Assembly: GCF_040939455.1 (NCBI RefSeq)
Contig: NC_134106.1
Location: 77,073,001 to 77,137,000, forward strand
DNA: 64,000 nucleotides
Reading direction: 5' to 3'
Source: Microcebus murinus
Taxonomy: Eukaryota > Chordata > Mammalia > Primates > Cheirogaleidae
The notes below the pieces were generated by a model. It saw nothing but the letters and a program-made list of their open reading frames with translations. It ran no database searches and was not told the DNA's origin. Positions 36,690 to 48,600 of this stretch are shown one piece after another; position 1 is the stretch's first letter, and each line of letters starts with the position of its first letter. Both the position numbers and the translations under genes were made by a program.

Positions 36690-37004
36690 CTGTAAGAGGA
36701 AGAAAATAAGGATGAAAATAATGAAACCACACTTTTATACTACAGATACATGAAATATATAAAATATTTTACTGTAGTTTCAATTTTGATCTTGGATTTT
36801 CAGGTTAAACCTAATTCCAAAATCATATGACATGACTTGTCACATTATGTAATTCAAATGAGAGAATAATTTGGATCAAATTATAAACACACATGGAAGC
36901 AATGCAAAGTAATGTGATTGATTTAAGTTTGTCAAGCCAATACATCCTATAAGAATAGCCCCTTTTACTATCACTTTGTAAAGGGGCTACCATGCTTCTC
37001 ACTG
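36690..37004. other. Intron 2, near exon 3
   Basis: Contains the polypyrimidine tract and acceptor of exon 3 (36690-36710). Otherwise nothing seen. Confidence 0.35.
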
Positions 37005-37660
37005 TTCACCTCTTACCAAGTGTGTGCCAACTGGAGTACAACAGTTCCTGCCACCATGGAGCTCAAGGTACAGTGGGGATATGTGTGTTGGAGGGGAGGC
37101 AAGAGGAGGAAAGACAGTAATTTAAAAATATGTATTTATACATTGAAAAATGACTATAAAGATATTGGAAAGGCACTATGAAAGGGAATAGATGATGTAT
37201 TTACATCATGAGGAAAGGCATGTCTGAAGAGATAACCTTTACATAAACACCAGACGGACAAAAAAAAGTCTTGTGGAAGTGGGATGGGTGGTGGTGAGAG
37301 AAAACAGCACAGGAAAGGCTCATAGAGGAAAAAGCTTGGTATGTTCAAGAAACAGATGGCAATTCTATCTGGCTAGAGCTTAGAGAGAAGGCTGGTGGGC
37401 TTGGCAGGGGCCAGATAATACTGTGCCCTGTCAGAAGCCATGGTAAGAGGTTTGGACTCAAATGCAATGCAAGGGGTCCTGAACGAGTAAGAGAGAGACA
37501 GACACAGTCTGCTTTAAGTTTTAAAGATATCATTCTGGCTATAGTATATAAGATGGATCAGAGGAGGACCAGAGAGAAAGGAAAAGTTGGGAGGCAATAG
37601 TTGTAGTTCAGGTGATGAAGGAAATGAAGTTCTTAATGATGTGTGAGAAAATGTCAACAC
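37005..37660 (+). mobile_element. L2 LINE fragment
   Basis: L2 landmarks: 'ctgccaccatggagctcaag', 'aggaaaggcatgtctgaaga', 'gcacaggaaaggctcataga', 'ggggccagataatactgtgc', 'gatatcattctggctatagt' and 'ggaggcaatagttgtagttc'. Open minus-strand frames here are shadows. Confidence 0.8.
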
Positions 37661-37984
37661 TATAAGGAATACCATCAGTGAACTTATTCCAACAGGGTAG
37701 CTGCTATGTTATAATTAGAAAAAGCAAAGTGTAGCATTATGTTTTCCCAATAATATATATTATTTTGAAATAGTATTTTGGAGAATGTATATGAGGAAAA
37801 TATGGCTGATGTGGAAAAATGTCCTTATTTTGTGAAGGTATATACCAGGTGAAGTATAAGGGTATCTGTAATTTTCTTTAAAATGATTCAACAATATAAT
37901 TTTTTCATGTGTGTACAAAGTAAATATGGCAAAATGTTAATTGTTGGGTCTGAGTGGCTGAGAATATTCACTGAACTCTTTAGC
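37661..37984. other. Unassigned intronic stretch
   Basis: AT-rich; 'caaagtaaatatggcaaaatg' resembles the end of an old L1, but not firm. Confidence 0.3.
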
Positions 37985-38777
37985 TTTTTACTATGAAAAT
38001 TATATCTATTCCCCACAGAATTAAAGAAAATATTTGCAAATCACACATCTGATAAGAGATTAATACCCAGAACACATAATGAACTCCTATAACTCAACAA
38101 AAAACATTTTGATTAAAAAATGGGCAAAGAAATCAAAATTAGATATTTCTCCAAAAGAGATATATAAATGGCCAGTATGCACATGCAAAGATGCTTGACA
38201 TTGCTAAATCATTAGAGAAATGCAAAATTAACACCACAACGATACTGCTTCATACTCATTAGGATGGCTATTAGTTAAAAAAAAAAAAAAAAGGAAGTAT
38301 TTCTAAGGATGTGGAGAAATAGGAATCATTGTGCATTGCTGGTGGGAATGTACATTGTTGTAGCCACTATGGATAACAGTACGGTGGTTCCTCAAAAAAT
38401 TAAACACAGAATTTCTACATGAGCCAGCAATCCCATTTCTGGGTATATACCCAAACGAATTGAAAAGAGGGACTCAGATACTGTACAAATCCAAGTTCAC
38501 AGCAGTATTATTCACAACAGTTAAAGAGTGGAAGCAACCCAAGAAGTCACTGACAGATGAATGGATAAACAAAATGTGACTTATAGATACATAATAGAAG
38601 AGTATTCGGCATTACAAAGGAAAGAAATTCTGACACATGCCACAATAATGGATGAACCTTGAAGACTACCTCTGCACTTATTTACATTAAGTGAAATAAG
38701 TCACAAAAAGACAAATACTGTATATAATAATGCTACATATGAGGAATCTAGAATTGTCAAATTCATATGAGATAGAA
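37985..38777 (+). mobile_element. L1 3' half, left of mariner insertion
   Basis: Plus-strand L1 ORF2 end and 3' UTR: 'gagattaatacccagaacac', 'ctataactcaacaaaaaaca', 'caaagatgcttgacattgct', 'tgctggtgggaatgtacatt', 'ccagcaatcccatttctggg', 'gagactcagatactgtaca'-like. A pure A run of about 17 lies near 38277-38292. It resumes after the mariner at 40055 ('tagaatggtggttggcaggg'). Confidence 0.85.
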
Positions 38778-40054
38778 TTAGGTTGTTAAAGTATGAAATG
38801 TCCAATTTCCTTAAGTACTAAGTTTGATAGTTGGTATCTATAACATTTCACTTTGACACTCTTGTTTTGTGTTTATGGTGAAAGGTACAGTCTCAAGCCT
38901 CAGTCTTTCAAACGCACACCGTGAAGTTTTTTTTTAGAGCAATGTCTATGAAACCATGGCTAACTCAAAAATGCATGTTATTTTCAAATATGAGTTCTGT
39001 TGTGGAACCAATGCAGCACAGACAGCTCAAAATATCAAGTGTTTGGGAAGAATGTGGTTAATGAATACACAATATATTGATAGTTTGAGAAGTTCCATTC
39101 TGGTAATTTTAATCTTGAAAATCAGCCATGTGGCTGACCTGAGAGCAAGGTGGATAATGATGAGTTGAAAGCTGTACTGGAAGTGAATCCATCTCAACCT
39201 ACACGTGAATTAGCAGCAAGGTTTGATATTACTATTCTAACAATATTGGACCATTTGAAACAACTGGGCAAGGTAAAGAAGCTGGATACATGGGTGCTGC
39301 ATGAATTAAGTGAGTGCCAGAAGAGAACTTGTCTGGAAGCTTGCCTTTCTTTGCTATCACGACATAAAAGCAAACCATTTCTACGTCATATTGTTATGCG
39401 GGATGAAAAATGGATTCTTTTTGGCAATCTCAAGTGTATGTCACAACAGTCAGATAAAGATGACGTGCCGGAACACAGTTCAAAACCAAATATTCATCAA
39501 AAAAAGCTAATGCTATCTGTTTGGTGGTCCAATGCTGGTATTATCCACTATGGCTTCACAAAACTTGGTCAATCAATTACAGTGGATGTCTACTGCAACC
39601 AAGTGGTTGCAATGAAGAGAATGCTTGTGATTAAGCAGTTGAGATTATTCAACAGAGACAGGGCCAATTCTCTTGCAAGACATCACTCGACCACATGTCG
39701 CACAAGCAATGCTGAAACTGCTCAAACTATGGCAGCTGGACTTAGAAACTTTCTGTCATCCACTATATTCACTAGACCTTGCACCAACTGACTACCATTT
39801 CTTTCAGGCTTTGGACACTTCTTAAAAGAAAAAATATTCAATTCTCAGCAAGCTGTGGAAAGCACCTTTTGCGACTTCATCACCACTCTCTCTTCAGGCT
39901 TCTTTACTGCTGGCATAAGCAAGCTACCATTAAGATGGCAAAACTGTGTCAACAGTTTAGGTGCACACTTTGATTAGTTGTACAGCTTCTTGTTTGAGAG
40001 ATAATAAACTAAACTTTTGATTCAAAACGGGACATTTCATATTTAATAACCTAA
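38778..40054 (+). mobile_element. Mariner DNA transposon, nearly full length
   Basis: 1277 bp with terminal inverted repeats of about 26 bp: 'ttaggttgttaaagtatgaa' continuing to 38803 at the left, and the reverse complement of 'ttaggttattaaatatgaaa' from 40054 at the right, differing at about three positions. It is inserted in an L1 3' UTR at a TA-containing site (a TA follows the right end). Size matches mariners (about 1.28 kb). The termini differ from Hsmar1 (TTAGGTTGGTGCAAAAG...) after the first eight bases, so it is another lineage. Confidence 0.92.
38956..39977 (+). pseudogene. Mariner transposase, broken by frameshifts
   Basis: A DDE/D (D,D34D) mariner transposase related to that fused in SETMAR, in at least four reading-frame segments. 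The first (38956-39050) has the N-terminal HTH-like start MANSKMHVIFKYEFCCG. The second (39150-39670) has ELKAVLEVNPSQPTRELA, KQLGKVKKLDTWVLHELSE and MRDEKWILFGN with the first catalytic Asp. The third (about 39665-39830) gives LQDITRPHVAQ with the second Asp and LDLAPTDYHFF with the third. The last (about 39820-39977) reads KEKIFNSQQAVES and FFTAGISKLPLRWQNCV to the stop at 39975-39977. All three catalytic aspartates survive, but the frame is lost at least three times and part of the linker near 39050-39150 is scrambled. Inactive. Confidence 0.88.
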
Positions 40055-40258
40055 TAGAATGGTGGTTGGCAGGGAAGGAAGGAAGGAATGGGGAATTATT
40101 GTTTAGAGTGTCACTTTGGGGAGATGAAAAAAGTTCTAGAGCTGGATGTTGCTGATAGTTACACAACAATATGAATGTATTTAATATCATTGGACTGTAT
40201 GCTTAAAACTGGTTAAAATGGTAATTTCTATCTTATGTACATTTTACCACGATTTTTA
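40055..40258 (+). mobile_element. L1 3' UTR end, right of mariner insertion
   Basis: Continues the L1 of 37985-38777: 'agaatggtggttggcaggga', 'ggatgttgctgatagttaca', 'tggactgtatgcttaaaact', 'gtacattttaccacgatttt'. A GGAA-repeat of three units is at 40074-40085. Confidence 0.85.
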
Positions 40259-41960
40259 AAAGCTACAGTAATCAAGACAGTGTGGTATTGACTTAAAGAC
40301 AGATCAATGGGAACTGGAGAAAGTCCCACATGCATACAGTCACTTGATTCTCAACAAAGGCATCGATCCAATTAGGTAGAGAAATATGCCTTTTCAACAA
40401 ATGGTGCTGGAAAAACCAGATGCTACGGTTTGGATAGGTCCCCCCACAAAGCTCACGTTTTGGAAACTTAATCCCTCTGCCCTCATGGGTGGTCTGATAT
40501 CAGCTCTGCCTTCATGAATGGACTGATGCTGTTATTGTGGGAGTGGTTTTGTTATAAAAGCAAGCTCTCTCTGCCTCTCTTGCTCTTGCACTTTGACCAT
40601 CTGATGCCCTCTATCATGTTGTGACACAGCAAAAAGGCCCTCACCAGATGCCAAATCCATACTCCTAGGTTTCCCAGACTTCAAAACATGAGCTAAAAAG
40701 ACTCGTTTATAAATCACCCAGTCTGTGGTAATCTGTTATAACAACAGAAAATTGATTAAGACACTGAACAAACCTATGTCAGGAGAAAATGACCCTTTAT
40801 CCTTCTAACCATGTACTCAAATTTCAGACATGTCATAGTTTTAAGCATAAAAACTAAAAATTCTAAAGCTTCAATAAGAAAATATAGGAGACTACCTTTG
40901 CAACTGTGGCATAGATAAGATTTCATGAACAAAAATACCATAAAGAAAAAATTGACAGAATAGACTTCAACAAAACTTAAAACATATGTTCACCAAAAGA
41001 CTCCATAATAAAAATGAAAAGGCAAATCACATACTGAGAGAAAATATTTGCAAATCACATATCTGATGAAGGACTTATATCCTGAATATATAAAGAATTT
41101 GTAAAACTGAATAAGAAAGTAACCCAGTATTTTTAAATGAGCAATTATACAAATGTTAACCAAGCATATGAAAAGAAGCTCAGCAACAATTTTAAGGAAA
41201 AGCAAATTAAAACTACAATGAGATACTACACACTTATTTTAATGTTCAAAATTAAAAGGAATGACCATGGCAAGTGTTGGCAAAGATGTGGAGCAACCAG
41301 AACTCTCATATACTGCTGGTGGGAATGCAGAATACAACTATTACTTCAGAAAAAGTATAGCAATTTCTTACAAGTTAAACATACCTATCATATGACTGAG
41401 TCACAGTGGAGTAATCCTAGATATCTACCCAAGAGAAACAAAAGCATATGTCTATACAAAGACTTGCGCATGAATGTTCACAGTAGCTTTGTTTGTAATA
41501 GCTCAACATGAGAGCAACCTCTTCCATCAACAGGCAAATGGGTATGTGAATTGTGGTACCTCCATACATTGGAATGCTAGTCAGCAATAAAAAGAATAAG
41601 CTATTGATAAACACAACATGGATGAATCTCAAAATAATCATGCTGGGTGAAAGAATCCAGATGCTCAAAAAGGACATTCTGGATGATTCCATTTATATAA
41701 AATGTTTTAAAATGTAAACTAACCAATAGTGACAGAAAGCAGACAAGTGGCTGCCTAAAGACAAAGAGTAAGAGGGTGAAAGGATTACCAAGGGGCACAA
41801 GTAGACTTTTGGGGTTGATAAATATGTTCCTTATCTTGATTGTAGTGATGTTTTCACAGATATATAAATATGTCAAACTTTTCTAATTGTACAATTGGAA
41901 CACGTGCAGTTCACTATGTCATTTATACATCAACAAAGGGTGTGATATAAGAATTCTAGA
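40259..41960 (+). mobile_element. L1 3' part, split by an MLT1A-like LTR
   Basis: Plus-strand L1 ORF2: 'acagtgtggtattgacttaa', 'aacaaatggtgctggaaaaa' | LTR 40421-40763 | then 'aagcataaaaactaaaaatt', 'gcaaatcacatatctgatga', and a 124-codon remnant at 41137-41511 with [13 protein letters not shown] and RTLIYCWWECR, the L1 C-terminal Cys/His region. The 3' UTR ends near 41940. It begins directly at the end of the preceding L1. Confidence 0.85.
40421..40763 (+). mobile_element. MaLR solo LTR (MLT1A-like)
   Basis: 343 bp, starts TGCTACGGTTTGGATAGG and ends TTGATTAAGACA. Contains 'ctctgccttcatgaatggac', 'gggagtggttttgttataaa', 'aaaaggccctcaccagatgc' and 'cacccagtctgtggtaatct'. It inserted in the L1 ORF2 region; no internal MaLR sequence. 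Same class as 24989-25344 in opposite orientation. Confidence 0.85.
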
Positions 41961-43323
41961 ACATGAGAAGCTGTAATTCCCATGTAAAGTGGACAGAAAA
42001 GAAACTCAGAAGTATATCACCCATGTGCATTTCTTGAGGGGAAAAATCCACATGAAAACAGGATCTGGCCAATGAAATTACTCATGATGAAGCATCACAA
42101 ATAAGGAAGCTAGCTGTCTTGTGAAAGACAAGCAGATACTCAATGTAAAGGAACTGTGGAAATAAGGTTAGAAAATCAGAAAACAAGTGTTGTTTTTGAA
42201 TTGTAAGATACAAAACAGAAAAATAATCATTTATCTATAATAAATAAGAATAAAAATATCAGAACATGCCAAAAGAACCCTAAATGTTGAGAGAAAGAAG
42301 GAAGATCACAAGAGATCATTGTACTTCTAAAGTAATTTGAGAAATAAAGGCTTAAACATATCTTTAAAACATATTTGAAAACTGAGTTCCTGTATCAAGA
42401 GATTAAAAATTTTAAAAAACCCCAAATATGAAAGTATAAAAATTAGATGGAAAAGATTAAACACATCTATCTATATAAGACTAAATAAGATAAACCTGTC
42501 TCTTTAAAAAAGACAAAAAGGATTAAAACCCAACTATAAACACTTAATACAAAATAATGTGGAAATGTCAACAGTCAAATAATTAACGAAAATAAAGCCA
42601 AAAAAAGAGGATGAAAGCAAGCAAATAAGGGTTACAACATGAATAACTTTACAATGAAAATTTTTGTAACTTACCAAGAAAGAAAAAAAGAAATAAGAAA
42701 AAGAACATTGTGATTGAAATTTAAGCTAATGGCATGAATTGACAATTCACTACAGAAAAATAAATGGGCAATAATCACATAAAAAGATGATCAGCTTCAT
42801 CAGATAGTAAAACAATCCTCAGAAGACAAATTTCATATTTCACCATCTGACTGGCAGGGACCTTTAAACTTTATGGACTCATAGATAGAGAGTACTCAGG
42901 GCCCCAGAAAATGCCCATGCCATGTATTTTTGGACCTTCTATCAAGTGTAAGACATAGTTACAATGTTTCAAAGAAAACATCACTGAATCACAGAAACTT
43001 AAAGTTAGTAATTCTCAACTTGCTGCAAATTCTCTTTTCACTGTGTCTCTGGAATAGACAGAGACTCCATGACACACACAGATCAGACTCCATATGCTTC
43101 TTTCGCACTTAAGGACTCCAGCCTCAGCCTCACTCATCACTATATGCTGCAGATTCCAGATCACTCTGAGCCATCTCTCTCAGAAGTGGGATATATGAGA
43201 GGAAAATGGACTATTCTTCCAATCGAATAGACCAGCCTCTGTAAAAATGTATCTGTGATATGATCTCAAATATGATTAAATTCTCTTATTAAAAACACGT
43301 AAAATAATTTTATCCCTATAACT
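41961..43323. other. Intron 2 sequence, partly old L1
   Basis: The stretch 42480-42850 looks like very old plus-strand L1 ('gggcaataatcacataaaaa', 'gatgatcagcttcatcagat'), but is weak. The remainder (41961-42480 and 42850-43323) is unassigned; I found no exon. Confidence 0.3.
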
Positions 43324-43624
43324 CAGTGGTTCTCAACTGAGGGCAATTTTGTTTCCCAGGAGGCATTTGGCAGTGTCCAAAGGCACCTTTTGGGGAGGAG
43401 GGGTCAAGTTTTCCAATAAAAACCAGAAAACATGCTAGACAATTTCTAAAGGAGCTGTAAGAGAAGTATTTTTGATGCTTCTATATCAAAATGGGGGCTA
43501 TCAGCATGAAGTGGGTAGAGGTCACAGATGCTGATTAACGCCTACAATGCACAGGACAATCTTTACTCGCCAAACAACAAAGTATATGGTCCACTCTGTA
43601 AATACTGCCAAGATTGAAAACTGT
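43324..43624 (+). mobile_element. MER5A (hAT-Charlie) with extra internal sequence
   Basis: Starts 'cagtggttctcaactgaggg', then 'aggaggcatttggcagtgtc', and later 'agtgggtagaggtcacagat', 'cctacaatgcacaggacaat' and 'actgccaagattgaaaactg'. MER5A is normally about 190 bp; here about 100 bp extra (near 43405-43490) sits in the middle. Confidence 0.85.
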
Positions 43625-43779
43625 ACTATAAGTTCAATTTTATAAAGAAACAGCAATAATTTAGATTTTCACTTATAATAACATCTCCTTTCATTATAAT
43701 TCAAAGTACATGATTGCAGTAACAATATGTCTATCTCCAGTGGCTCTTGCAGCTCTTAACACACTGGAGATAAATACAG

Positions 43780-43890
43780 GATTCTATTGTACAGATAAGG
43801 AAACTAAGCCTCTGAATGGTTTAAATCTGCAGTTCAAGATGAAATGGTAAGAGTCAGAATTCAAATCCTATAATCTGGTCTATTATTGCA
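43780..43890 (-). mobile_element. MIR SINE fragment, antisense
   Basis: 'gataaggaaactaagcctct' followed by 'gagtcagaattcaaatccta' is the reverse complement of the MIR core (GATGAGGAAACTGAGGC... GGATTCGAACCC). Confidence 0.7.
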
Positions 43891-44574
43891 TACATATTCT
43901 AGCATATCCTTAATAAGATTGTATATGGCTAATACTGACTTCTTTTAGCTTACATGAGCTGAAGTTGGCCATATTATTATTAATAACTTTTAATGTGGTC
44001 ACTTTTACACTGCATTAATATTAAAAAGATTTTAATTTTGTTAGGAAAAAATTAAATAAATGAAATTGACTACAGAATTAAATAGGTGTCAGCTGTGTAT
44101 GCAGCACTGGGTGCTTAGAAGTAAGACAAGGTCTGCACGACCCTAGGATTTAAGCTTCTTGATGGTACATACACACAAATCAGTGGTGCCGGGAAGCCAT
44201 GCTGGGCGGCATGTGAGTGCCACATACTGTGCAACTTTCCCCAGGGATATGCTTGAGAAGAGAAGCCAAGTTTCCTTGCAGGTGATCAGAATATGCTTCT
44301 TTGTCACCTTCAGATATGAAATTACATACTTCCTTTAGGAATAGGGTAGGGCTGGAGGTAGAGAATGAGGACTACTTTTGATTATGAAAACCTCAACATG
44401 TAATTCTAGTTCTCATCAACCCAACCTCCCTGACAATGTCTGCAAATAATCTCATATTGAAAATGTATATGATATCTATGAGGCAGTTTTAAGAATTTTT
44501 AACTCACAAAAAGGGTCTTTCCTGACTTTTCAATTGTTTTGCTTCCTGTGCTTGCCCGTGCATGTGTATTTTTA
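43891..44574. other. Intron 2 sequence, nothing recognised
   Basis: No exon or named repeat supported. Confidence 0.3.
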
Positions 44575-45990
44575 ACATACATGTTTATTAATTATAGATT
44601 CACATGCAGTTATTAGAAATAATACAAAAGGTATATTTACTCAATTTCCCCCAATGTAACATTCTGCAAAAACTACGGCACAGTATCACAACCAGGATAG
44701 TGACATTGATAAAATCTACCTATCTCATTCAGATTTCCCCAGTTTTATTTATACTCATTTGTCTGCTTGTGCATGTATTTAATCCTACACAATTTTCTCA
44801 GCTGTGTAGGCTCACAGCTGTGTAGGCTTCCAGCACAGTCGAGATACAAAACAGTTCCACACCTCAAGGATGTAATATATTGCAATTTTATAGTTACACC
44901 CACCTTCTTCATTCTCCTCCCCCAAGCACAGGCAATCACTATTTTGTTATTCATGTGTAAAATTTTGTCATTTCAAAAATGTCACATAAATGGAATCATA
45001 CATATGTAATCTTTTGGGATTGGCTTTTTTCACTCAGCCCAATTCTTTGTAGATTCATCCAGGCTGTTGTGTGTATCAACAGTTCATTCCTTTTTTTGCT
45101 GAGTAATATTCCATGTATCACAGTTTGTTTCGTCATTCTCCTACTAAAATACATCTGGGTTGTTTCTATCTTTTTTGCTATTATATACAGAGCTACTATG
45201 AACATTTATACAAAGGTTTTAGTACAAACATAAACTTTCATTTCTTTGGGAGAATACCCAAGAGTGCAACTGCTGGGTCATACAGTAACCGCATGTTTAG
45301 TTTTATAAGAAACCACCAAACTGTTTTTCCACTTACAAAATTAGTAGCAAGGTATGAGTGATCCAGTTTCTCTGCATTCTTGCCAGCATTTGGTTTTGTC
45401 ACTATCTGGGGGTACCAGTGGGGGGCGGGTATTAATTTACATTTTTCTGATGGCTAATGATGTCAAATAGCTTTTCATGTCTCTTTTAACCATCTGTACA
45501 GCCCCTTCGGTGAAATGTGTGTTCATATCTTTTGCCTGTTTCCCAAATTAATTTTGGGTTTGTTTTTTACCATTGAGTTTCCAAAGTTCTTTGTATAGAC
45601 CAGAAACTAGGTCCCCTCCCAGATATGTGGCTTGCAAATATTTTCTCCCAGTCTTTATTTTATTTGGGTATCTTTTTCATATGGCCAAGTTTTAAATTTA
45701 GCAATCTTCCTTTATAGATTCTACTTCTGGTGTCAAGTCTTTGATGTCAAGGACTCTTTGCCTAGCTCTGTACCCTGAAGCTTTTCTATGTTTTTTTCCC
45801 CAAAGGTTTTATTATAGTTTTACGGCTTACATTTAAGGCCATGATCCATTTTGAGTTCATTTTTGTATAAAGTGTGAGGTTTGTCTGTATGCTTAATACC
45901 ATTTTAATATTTTTTGGTGTTCTTTGTTCCTAGTTTTTAAGGTTGTTTTTGAACCAGCTATTTAATCTTATTTTGTCTCAGTTACTTTTA
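44575..45990 (-). mobile_element. L1M 3' half, antisense
   Basis: Reverse complement of an L1M 3' UTR and ORF2: 'ttattaattatagattcaca', 'gtcacataaatggaatcata', 'ctgagtaatattccatgtat', 'gtgcaactgctgggtcatac', 'cttgccagcatttggttttg', 'ctttgatgtcaaggactctt'. A 14-bp unit, 'cagctgtgtaggct', is duplicated at 44800-44829. Confidence 0.8.
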
Positions 45991-46447
45991 CAATACAGGG
46001 TAAGAAATAGTGTGGTGGGAGTAGAGAGTCAAAATGGGGGTGAAGTGGAAGCAAATAGTTCTGAGACTACTCAAAATTTGAAGTAAAAAACAAAAACTTG
46101 TGTTCAAATAACAGCTTCGCCCTCACTAGTCAAATAACCTTGGGAAAAGATTACATATGAAGCAGCATTCTGTCAACTGCAAAGAGCTGTAGAAACTAGC
46201 CTCTGGTGAGGGCCTTCTCTCATCCCACACATTTCTCTACTCCAGCCACAGGTAATCCACTTGACATGATGAGAAATGGCTGCTTTGGTTATAAAATTAG
46301 TTGTTATATTATAAAACTGACTACATAGAATGAGAAAACAAAGCCAGGTTTACAGAGAAAAATCAGTGAAAGGAAATAAAAGTACTAACTTGTATTGTAT
46401 TTGGGTACTGGGATACAAGCATCATTCCTCCTGTCCCTAACTCTATA
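45991..46447. other. Intron 2 sequence, nothing recognised
   Basis: Short MIR-like words near 46120-46150 ('caaataaccttgggaaaaga') suggest a MIR remnant, not enough to call. Confidence 0.3.
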
Positions 46448-46640
46448 GCACAGTGGTTAAGAACTCAGGCTTTTGAGAGTCAAGTGTTTGGTTTTGAATT
46501 CTGGCTTTATCACTTACAAGTCACTTATTTGGTTATGTTACTTAAGCTTGCTGTACTTTAATATGCTCACTTGTAAAATGATCATAAAATTAGTACTTAT
46601 CTCATGTATTTAAGAGTGTCTGGCACTTGGCAATACCTGA
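46448..46640 (+). mobile_element. MIR SINE
   Basis: 'gcacagtggttaagaactca', 'tctggctttatcacttacaa', 'ttacttaagcttgctgtact', 'cttgtaaaatgatcataaaa' and 'gagtgtctggcacttggcaa' follow the MIR consensus from box A to the tail. Confidence 0.9.
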
Positions 46641-46815
46641 TAAGTATTACTTGTATTTATTATTTTTCCATGTTTTCCAAATTACCTACAAACATATATA
46701 TTTCTTTTGTAATAGAGGTACTTTATTTAAAACAAAAGATGAATCCTTCTAAGCTCCTTTCCTTTTTGCTCTTTCTTACGGTAACAGTAAGCTCACTCCT
46801 AAAATAATTTTAAAA
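46641..46815. other. Short unassigned stretch
   Basis: AT-rich; nothing seen. Confidence 0.3.
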
Positions 46816-47018
46816 AGAAGTTGGCAACCTACAGCCCATAAGCCAAATCCAGTTTACCATCAGTTTTTGCAAATACAGTTTTATGCCCATTTCTCCCATA
46901 TTATTCTGCCTATGGCTGCTTTCATATTACAATGACAAAATTGAGTAGTTGTGACAGAGACACAAACTTTAAAATAGTAATAGCTGGCACTTTACAAAAA
47001 AAGTTTGCCAACCTCTGG
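46816..47018 (+). mobile_element. Old hAT-type non-autonomous DNA transposon
   Basis: Ends 'gttggcaacctacagcccat' and 'aaaaaagtttgccaacctct' form a diverged inverted pair. Interior 'tattctgcctatggctgctt' and 'gagtagttgtgacagagac' match a common mammalian Charlie-like MITE. Subfamily not fixed. It is unrelated in sequence to the two younger hAT MITEs except for the generic 'CAG..GG' ends. Confidence 0.75.
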
Positions 47019-47214
47019 CTTAGAAGATCAACTGAAGTAATGTCACAGTACCAATTTCCAGAACCATTAAATCCCTAAAGAAGAAAATTTGTGACCTAAA
47101 AATCACAACATGTCTTCACATGAAAAATAACAGAAAACATACTGGTGTACTGCAGTACAAATCTAACCATCCAGATCCAGCATCAGAATCTACAGGTTAA
47201 GGACACAGTCCCCA
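47019..47214. other. Short unassigned stretch
   Basis: Nothing supported. Confidence 0.3.
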
Positions 47215-47830
47215 GGGAGACAGCCTTTATTTCACACCAGTTGCAAATTTGGAGGGTTCCCAGGCCACCTGCACTTCTGATGAATGAGCTACAAAGCTAG
47301 GGGCTTCCCATGAACCCCCTCAGGCTCAATAATTTGCTAGAACAACACATAGAAGTCAGGAAAGCACTATACATAAAGATCACAGTTTTATTCTAAAAAG
47401 GACAGAGGACAAGGTTTGGGAGAGATCTGAATGCAGAACTTCTGTGCCCTCTCTCCATGGATCAGGGCAAATCACCCTCAGGAACATCAATGTATTTACT
47501 AACCAGGAAGCTCTACTAAGCATAGGTATCCAGCGTTTTTACTGGGCTTTCATTACGTAGGTATGACTGATTGAATCATTGGCCACTATGTGATTGGAAT
47601 CAGTTTCCTGCTTCCTTCTCCTCCTGAGAGGAGGCTAAGTTGACTCAAAGCCTCAACCCTCTAATTACATGGTTGGTTTTTCTGGTGAACAGCCCCCACC
47701 TTGAGTCTTCTCATTAGGCATAAACTCAGGTGTGATCTAAGGCGTTCATGAATAACAAAGGCACTCTCATTACTAAGGAAATTCAAGATTTAGAGTGTCT
47801 CCAAGACCAGGGACAAAGAGCAGTCAGATT
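47215..47830 (-). mobile_element. LTR-like repeat, antisense (ERVL-type?)
   Basis: 'ggagggttcccaggccacct', 'tcacagttttattctaaaaa' (reverse of a poly-A/R region), 'catgtgattggaatcagtt'-like, 'ctcattaggcataaactcag', 'gttcatgaataacaaaggca' and 'tccaagaccagggacaaaga' are words I associate with ERVL-class LTRs read backwards. Boundaries and subfamily are uncertain; no viral genes adjoin. Confidence 0.5.
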
Positions 47831-48187
47831 CTTTACTGTGCAACTAGCTATGAAATATTCTTGCCAAGACAAAAAATTGAATCTGAACTAGATTTAGCTA
47901 ACCATTTTTAGAAAATTCAAAGGATAGAGGAAATGTTAAATGACACCAAAAGGACAAAATGAGTCAAGCCTAGGATGCAGGAAATCCTATAGACAAATGT
48001 CCCAATTTAATCAACAAAACAATGGCAGGTGGAGACAGGTTAAAAGAGGCTTACAAGATACATCAACCAAGTGCAACATGTAGATCTTGTTTGGAACTTG
48101 CTTTGAACAAACCAATGCAAAAGGGAATTTCTGAAACAGTGGGAAAAAACTAAATACAGATCAACCAGATTTTATATGACAGTTAAG

Positions 48188-48600
48188 TGTCCTGGTTATC
48201 TATCGTTGCATAATAAACCACTCTAAAGTTCAGTGGCTTAAATAAACAATTTTTTACTACTCTCTCCTATTTGTTTGGGTTGATTGGGCTCAATTGCTTA
48301 GCTCTCACTTGATGCCTCTCCAGTGGATGCAGTCAGATGTAAGTTCAGACTGCAGTTTATCTAAAGGTTTAAATGTGCTGGTTGCCCAAGATGGCTCATT
48401 CACATGACGGGAAAGTGATGCTGGCTGTTAGCTGGGAGCTCACCTGGGCCTGCTGACCAAAAGCCTACATGCAGCCCCTCCATGTGGCTTCAGTTTCTCA
48501 CATCATGGTAACTGTGTTTCCAAAAGAAATGTTCCAAAACAGAGAAGCCCAAGAGACCCTGTCAAGCTTCTTACAGTAGTATTAATAAAATAGCCCTTGG
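48188..48600 (-). mobile_element. MLT1-type LTR, antisense
   Basis: Begins 'tgtcctggttatctatcgtt', 'gcataataaaccactctaaa', 'gttcagtggcttaaataaac'; interior 'gcccaagatggctcattcac', 'gctgttagctgggagctcac' and 'ctccatgtggcttcagtttc'. Same LTR type as 34379-34952 in opposite orientation. The distal part is missing at the junction with the next L1. Confidence 0.75.

Noticed and set aside
39150..39791. 213-codon open frame that looks like a host gene
   Set aside because: It is the middle part of a mariner transposase inside clear inverted repeats; the rest is in other frames.
38778..40054. SETMAR/Hsmar1 copy
   Set aside because: Transposase is related, but the inverted ends differ from Hsmar1 after the first eight bases and the SET domain is absent.
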